A DNA stretch of 63,669 nt from an uncultured Flavobacteriales bacterium (lineage in GTDB: Bacteria; Bacteroidota; Bacteroidia; Flavobacteriales; Weeksellaceae), in contig CALJKL010000014.1 in NCBI GenBank assembly GCA_937973555.1, positions 1 through 63,669 of the forward strand, written 5' to 3'. The stretch's first letter is position 1; the number at the start of each line of letters is the position of its first letter. Positions 61,096-63,669 of this stretch are shown here, in pieces. Both the position numbers and the translations under genes were made by a program. A model generated the notes under the pieces. That model did not search any database and had not been told where the DNA came from. It worked only from the letters and a program-made list of their open reading frames with translations.

Positions 61096-62541
61096 ATGGC
61101 TGATAAAGATAAACAACTAGGCACTGGTGCTGTAATTGAAGCTGAAACATTCAGAGATTCAGTTGCTACAATAGAACAATCAGGAACCAGAAAATGGGTA
61201 TACCCCAAAAAACCTAAAGGTAAATTTACTACTTATAGGGACTTGGTAAGTTTAATTTTATTAGCCATTTTTTTTATTACTCCATTTATTAAAATAAATG
61301 GTAATCCATTTCTTGAAATAAATATTCTAGATAGAGAATTCTTTATTTTCGGACAGCCTTTTTATCCGCAAGATTTCTTTATTCTTGCTTTGGGGGCTAT
61401 TACTTCTGTAGTTTTCATCATTTTATTTTCGGTAGTTTTCGGTAGAATTTTTTGTGGATGGATATGTCCTCAGACCATATTTATGGAAGGCGTATTCCGT
61501 AAAATAGAATATTGGATAGAAGGCGACAGAAACAAACAGATAAAACTAAGCAACCAACCGTGGAATGCTGAAAAAATTTGGAAAAAAGGACTGAAATGGT
61601 CTGTATATCTCGTTATTTCTCTTATTATTACCCACTGGATGTTCATGTACATCGTTGGATACGAAAAAGTATTCGAAATCATGAAAGGAGGACCTGTAGA
61701 ATATCCTACCAATTTTTTGGTGATGATTATTTTCACGGGCTTATTCTACTTTGTTTTTGCCTGGTTCAGAGAGCAGGTTTGTACATTGGTATGCCCTTAT
61801 GGTAGATTACAAGGGGTTTTGATTGACAAACAAACCATCAACGTTTTCTATGATTTCAAACGTGGGGAAAACCGCGCCAAATGGAGAAAAGGCGAAGATA
61901 GAAAAGCAGAAGGAAAAGGAGACTGTATAGATTGTAATCAGTGTGTAGTAGTTTGTCCTACCGGCATAGACATCAGAAACGGTCAGCAATTAGAATGTAT
62001 TAACTGTACCATGTGTATTGATGCTTGTGATGAAGTAATGGTAAAAACAGGACTTCCAAAAGGCCTCATCCGCTATGCCACACAAGACGAAATAGAAAAA
62101 GAAGAAAAATTCAAGTTTACTGTTAGAATGAAGGCCTATACTCTTGTTCTGATAGCACTACTTGGTGTTTTGGTTTTCTTACTGAGCAACAGAGGTACAC
62201 TAGAAGCTAAATTTATAAAACCAGCCGGAAGCAGTTTCTATATCAAAGACAATAAGATTAACAATACTTATAACTATACGTTCCTTAATAAATCCAATCA
62301 GGATCATACCGTAACCATAAAAGTGTTAAAACCTGCACATGGTGAAGTGATTTTTAGTGGAGAAAATGTAATTTTGCTCAAAAGAGACAAGCTTCTAAAA
62401 GGAACAGTAAATATCAGCTTCCCACAATCAGAAATTAAACAGCCAAGACAAAACATAGAGATTGGTGTTTATGATGCTCAAGGCAAATTGCTAGATACTT
62501 TCGATACCTATTTTGAAGGTCCTTTTAAATTACAGTTTTAA
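61096..62541 (+). CDS. ccoG: Cbb3 accessory protein CcoG (FixG)
   Basis: 481 residues. Five or six membrane helices are visible. Iron-sulfur Cys: CGWICPQT (about 120-128), CTLVCPYG (about 230-237), and the ferredoxin pair CIDCNQCVVVCPTG (about 276-289) and CINCTMCIDACD (about 298-309). A C-terminal beta-sandwich of about 110 residues follows. CcoG is thought to reduce Cu for the oxidase. It lies 67 bases after ccoP and 17 before ccoH. Confidence 0.93.
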   Translation: MADKDKQLGTGAVIEAETFRDSVATIEQSGTRKWVYPKKPKGKFTTYRDLVSLILLAIFFITPFIKINGNPFLEINILDREFFIFGQPFYPQDFFILALGAITSVVFIILFSVVFGRIFCGWICPQTIFMEGVFRKIEYWIEGDRNKQIKLSNQPWNAEKIWKKGLKWSVYLVISLIITHWMFMYIVGYEKVFEIMKGGPVEYPTNFLVMIIFTGLFYFVFAWFREQVCTLVCPYGRLQGVLIDKQTINVFYDFKRGENRAKWRKGEDRKAEGKGDCIDCNQCVVVCPTGIDIRNGQQLECINCTMCIDACDEVMVKTGLPKGLIRYATQDEIEKEEKFKFTVRMKAYTLVLIALLGVLVFLLSNRGTLEAKFIKPAGSSFYIKDNKINNTYNYTFLNKSNQDHTVTIKVLKPAHGEVIFSGENVILLKRDKLLKGTVNISFPQSEIKQPRQNIEIGVYDAQGKLLDTFDTYFEGPFKLQF

Positions 62542-62558
62542 TTCAAAAAGAGATTTAC

Positions 62559-63011
62559 ATGAAAAAATTTACTTGGGGACATGGCATTGCGTTAGCTTTG
62601 CTCTTATTTGTAGGGTTTATACTATACCTCATTTTTATATTTCCGATTGGGAAACAAAACTCTGAATTGGTGACCGAAAATTATTATGAAGACGAACTCG
62701 AATATCAGAAAGTAATTGATGCCAAAAAAAACGCAGAAACGCTTCCCCAAAAACCATTATTTGCGCAATTGCCGTATGGCATAAGAATAGCCTTTCCGGA
62801 AGAATTGATTGATGCTAACACAAAAGTACATTTTGAATTGTACAGCACCAATGATAAAACAAAAGACAAGAAAGGAGATACATCATTAGACAGCAACCAT
62901 ACTTTTATTGTTCCAAAAGAATTATTGTCTTTGGGATCTTATACTTTGAAAGTAAGATGGAATAAATCAGGTAAAGATTATCAAGTAGATTACGACGTAC
63001 AATGGAAATAG
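62559..63011 (+). CDS. ccoH: FixH/CcoH-family membrane protein
   Basis: 150 residues with one N-terminal membrane helix (about 8-30) and a periplasmic beta-rich domain (about 75-150) containing YGIRIAFPEEL and YTLKVRWNKSGKDYQVDYDV. The FixH/CcoH family is needed for cbb3 assembly in other bacteria. The following membrane gene starts 10 bases before its stop, so they overlap. Confidence 0.85.
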   Translation: MKKFTWGHGIALALLLFVGFILYLIFIFPIGKQNSELVTENYYEDELEYQKVIDAKKNAETLPQKPLFAQLPYGIRIAFPEELIDANTKVHFELYSTNDKTKDKKGDTSLDSNHTFIVPKELLSLGSYTLKVRWNKSGKDYQVDYDVQWK

Positions 63012-63633
63012 CCCTTATTTTAGCGGCATTAGGTCTCGGCTTCGCATCAGGATTTCACTGCTTGGGAATGTGCGGACCTATTGCGCTTTCTATGGGTCTT
63101 TCTAAAAAACAGCAGGTTAATTTTCACCTTCAAAACCTTACCTATCAATTCGGTAGGATATTTACGTATAGCCTTTTGGGTGCTCTGGTAGGGATTATAG
63201 GAGAAGGTTTTCAATTGGCTGGCTTTCAACAATATTTAAGCATTTTTGCAGGAGTCTTGTTAATCATCATGGCGATGTTTTCCTTTGGAGGAGATTTCGC
63301 TTCTAAAATCCCTTTTATCAACCAAGCTTTACTCCAAGTAAAAATCAACCTAGGGAAACTGCTTCAAAAATCCGATTATTCTTCCCGTTTTTTAACTGGC
63401 ATTCTCAATGGATTTCTCCCTTGTGGAATGGTCTATATGGCACTCACCGCCAGTTTAGCCGCTGGGGGAATTTGGCAGGGCGCTACTTTTATGGCCTTGT
63501 TTGGTTTGGGCACCTTTCCTTTTATGTTTGCCGCAGTTTTATTCGGTAATCTTCTCAATACCGCTACAAGAAATAAAATCTTGAAAATAGTTCCGGTTTT
63601 TATGCTGGCATTAGGTGCTCTATTTATCTTGAG
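63002..63633 (+). CDS. SafE/CcoH-type sulfite exporter-like permease, truncated by contig end
   Basis: Partial: about 210 residues before the adapter begins at 63634. MEIALILAALGLGFASGFHC then LGMCGPIALSMGL is the start of the urease-accessory UreH/SafE-like transmembrane domain family often found next to ccoG/ccoH and possibly involved in Cu delivery. Six hydrophobic segments are visible, with GRIFTYSLLGALVGI and GFLPCGMVYMAL (a second Cys-Gly motif). The frame runs on into adapter-derived codons; those are not part of the gene. ATG at 63002-63004 overlaps ccoH by ten bases. Confidence 0.8.
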
Positions 63634-63667
63634 AGATCGGAAGAGCACACGTCTGAACTCCAGTCAC
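63634..63667 (+). other. Illumina TruSeq adapter sequence
   Basis: The 34 bases beginning AGATCGGAAGAGC and ending CCAGTCAC are the standard TruSeq read-1 (index-side) adapter. The final CG could be the first two bases of an index. This is vector-type contamination, and the protein frame through it reads DRKSTRLNSS, the well-known adapter translation. Confidence 0.98.
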
Positions 63668-63669
63668 CG

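Noticed and set aside
63634..63669. Protein extension DRKSTRLNSS at the end of the last gene
   Set aside because: Translation of Illumina adapter, not a biological sequence.
1..63669. CRISPR arrays, IS elements, tRNA genes
   Set aside because: No regularly spaced repeats, transposase frames or tRNA-like cloverleaf with TTCGAAT were noticed; absence was judged by eye only.

Overview
The window is chromosomal DNA from a low-GC member of the Bacteroidota, class Flavobacteriia, most likely of the Chryseobacterium/Weeksellaceae kind. The reasons are its gene families and layouts: the uppS-bamA-ompH-ompH order, a fused CcoNO cbb3 oxidase, CCDC81-like HU and DUF6089 proteins, TonB-dependent receptors, and a DksA-like protein with a degenerate zinc finger. 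Several intergenic regions carry the Bacteroidota promoter signature TTTG-N19-TAnnTTTG. The genus is an inference. Gene content is mostly housekeeping. I see no insertion sequence, prophage, CRISPR array, tRNA or rRNA gene inside the window.

Layout. Positions 1-293 hold no gene; a promoter there fires leftward out of the window. From 294 to 8251 leftward genes encode a secreted unknown protein, RfbD and RfbC (dTDP-rhamnose), a thioesterase, and the envelope operon DUF6089-uppS-bamA-ompH-ompH. From 8452 to 15058 is a compact leftward polysaccharide operon (glycosyltransferase, EpsG-like polymerase, WecA-like initiator, Wza-like export lipoprotein, Wzc-like tyrosine kinase with an eight-fold Gly-Tyr tail). 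An arginase-fold protein and topA follow leftward. From 19027 to 25067 the strand switches to ileS, a DksA-like gene, two small genes, lspA and trpS. From 25108 to 34119 leftward genes include a HAD phosphatase, a sigma factor, metK with a SAM-II-like riboswitch, an M43 metalloprotease, a small protein with a Cys-rich partner, a LytS/LytT-type two-component pair and oxyR. Divergent from oxyR is a catalase, followed rightward by an enoyl-CoA hydratase, a dCMP deaminase, xerD and a Nudix hydrolase. From 38649 to 46944 leftward genes encode a haem-binding protein, two lipoproteins, a 2-hydroxyacid dehydrogenase, a thioesterase, an HU-like membrane protein, a TonB-dependent receptor behind a TPP riboswitch, and a DUF2752 protein. 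Aconitase and a second outer-membrane receptor run rightward. A pseudouridine synthase, a TauE-like permease, panB and a Crp/Fnr regulator run leftward.

The right end (54925-63633) is a complete cbb3 oxidase locus: ccoI, ccoS, ccoNO, ccoQ, ccoP, ccoG, ccoH, and a truncated SafE/CcoH-type membrane gene. A Crp/Fnr regulator is transcribed divergently from it. The last 36 bases are not biological: 63634-63667 is Illumina TruSeq adapter sequence, so the final gene is cut by an assembly artefact.

Two riboswitches (SAM for metK, thiamin pyrophosphate for the receptor) and a candidate OxyR operator are the clearest regulatory elements. The least explained gene set is the Cys-rich protein and small partner at 30516-31196.
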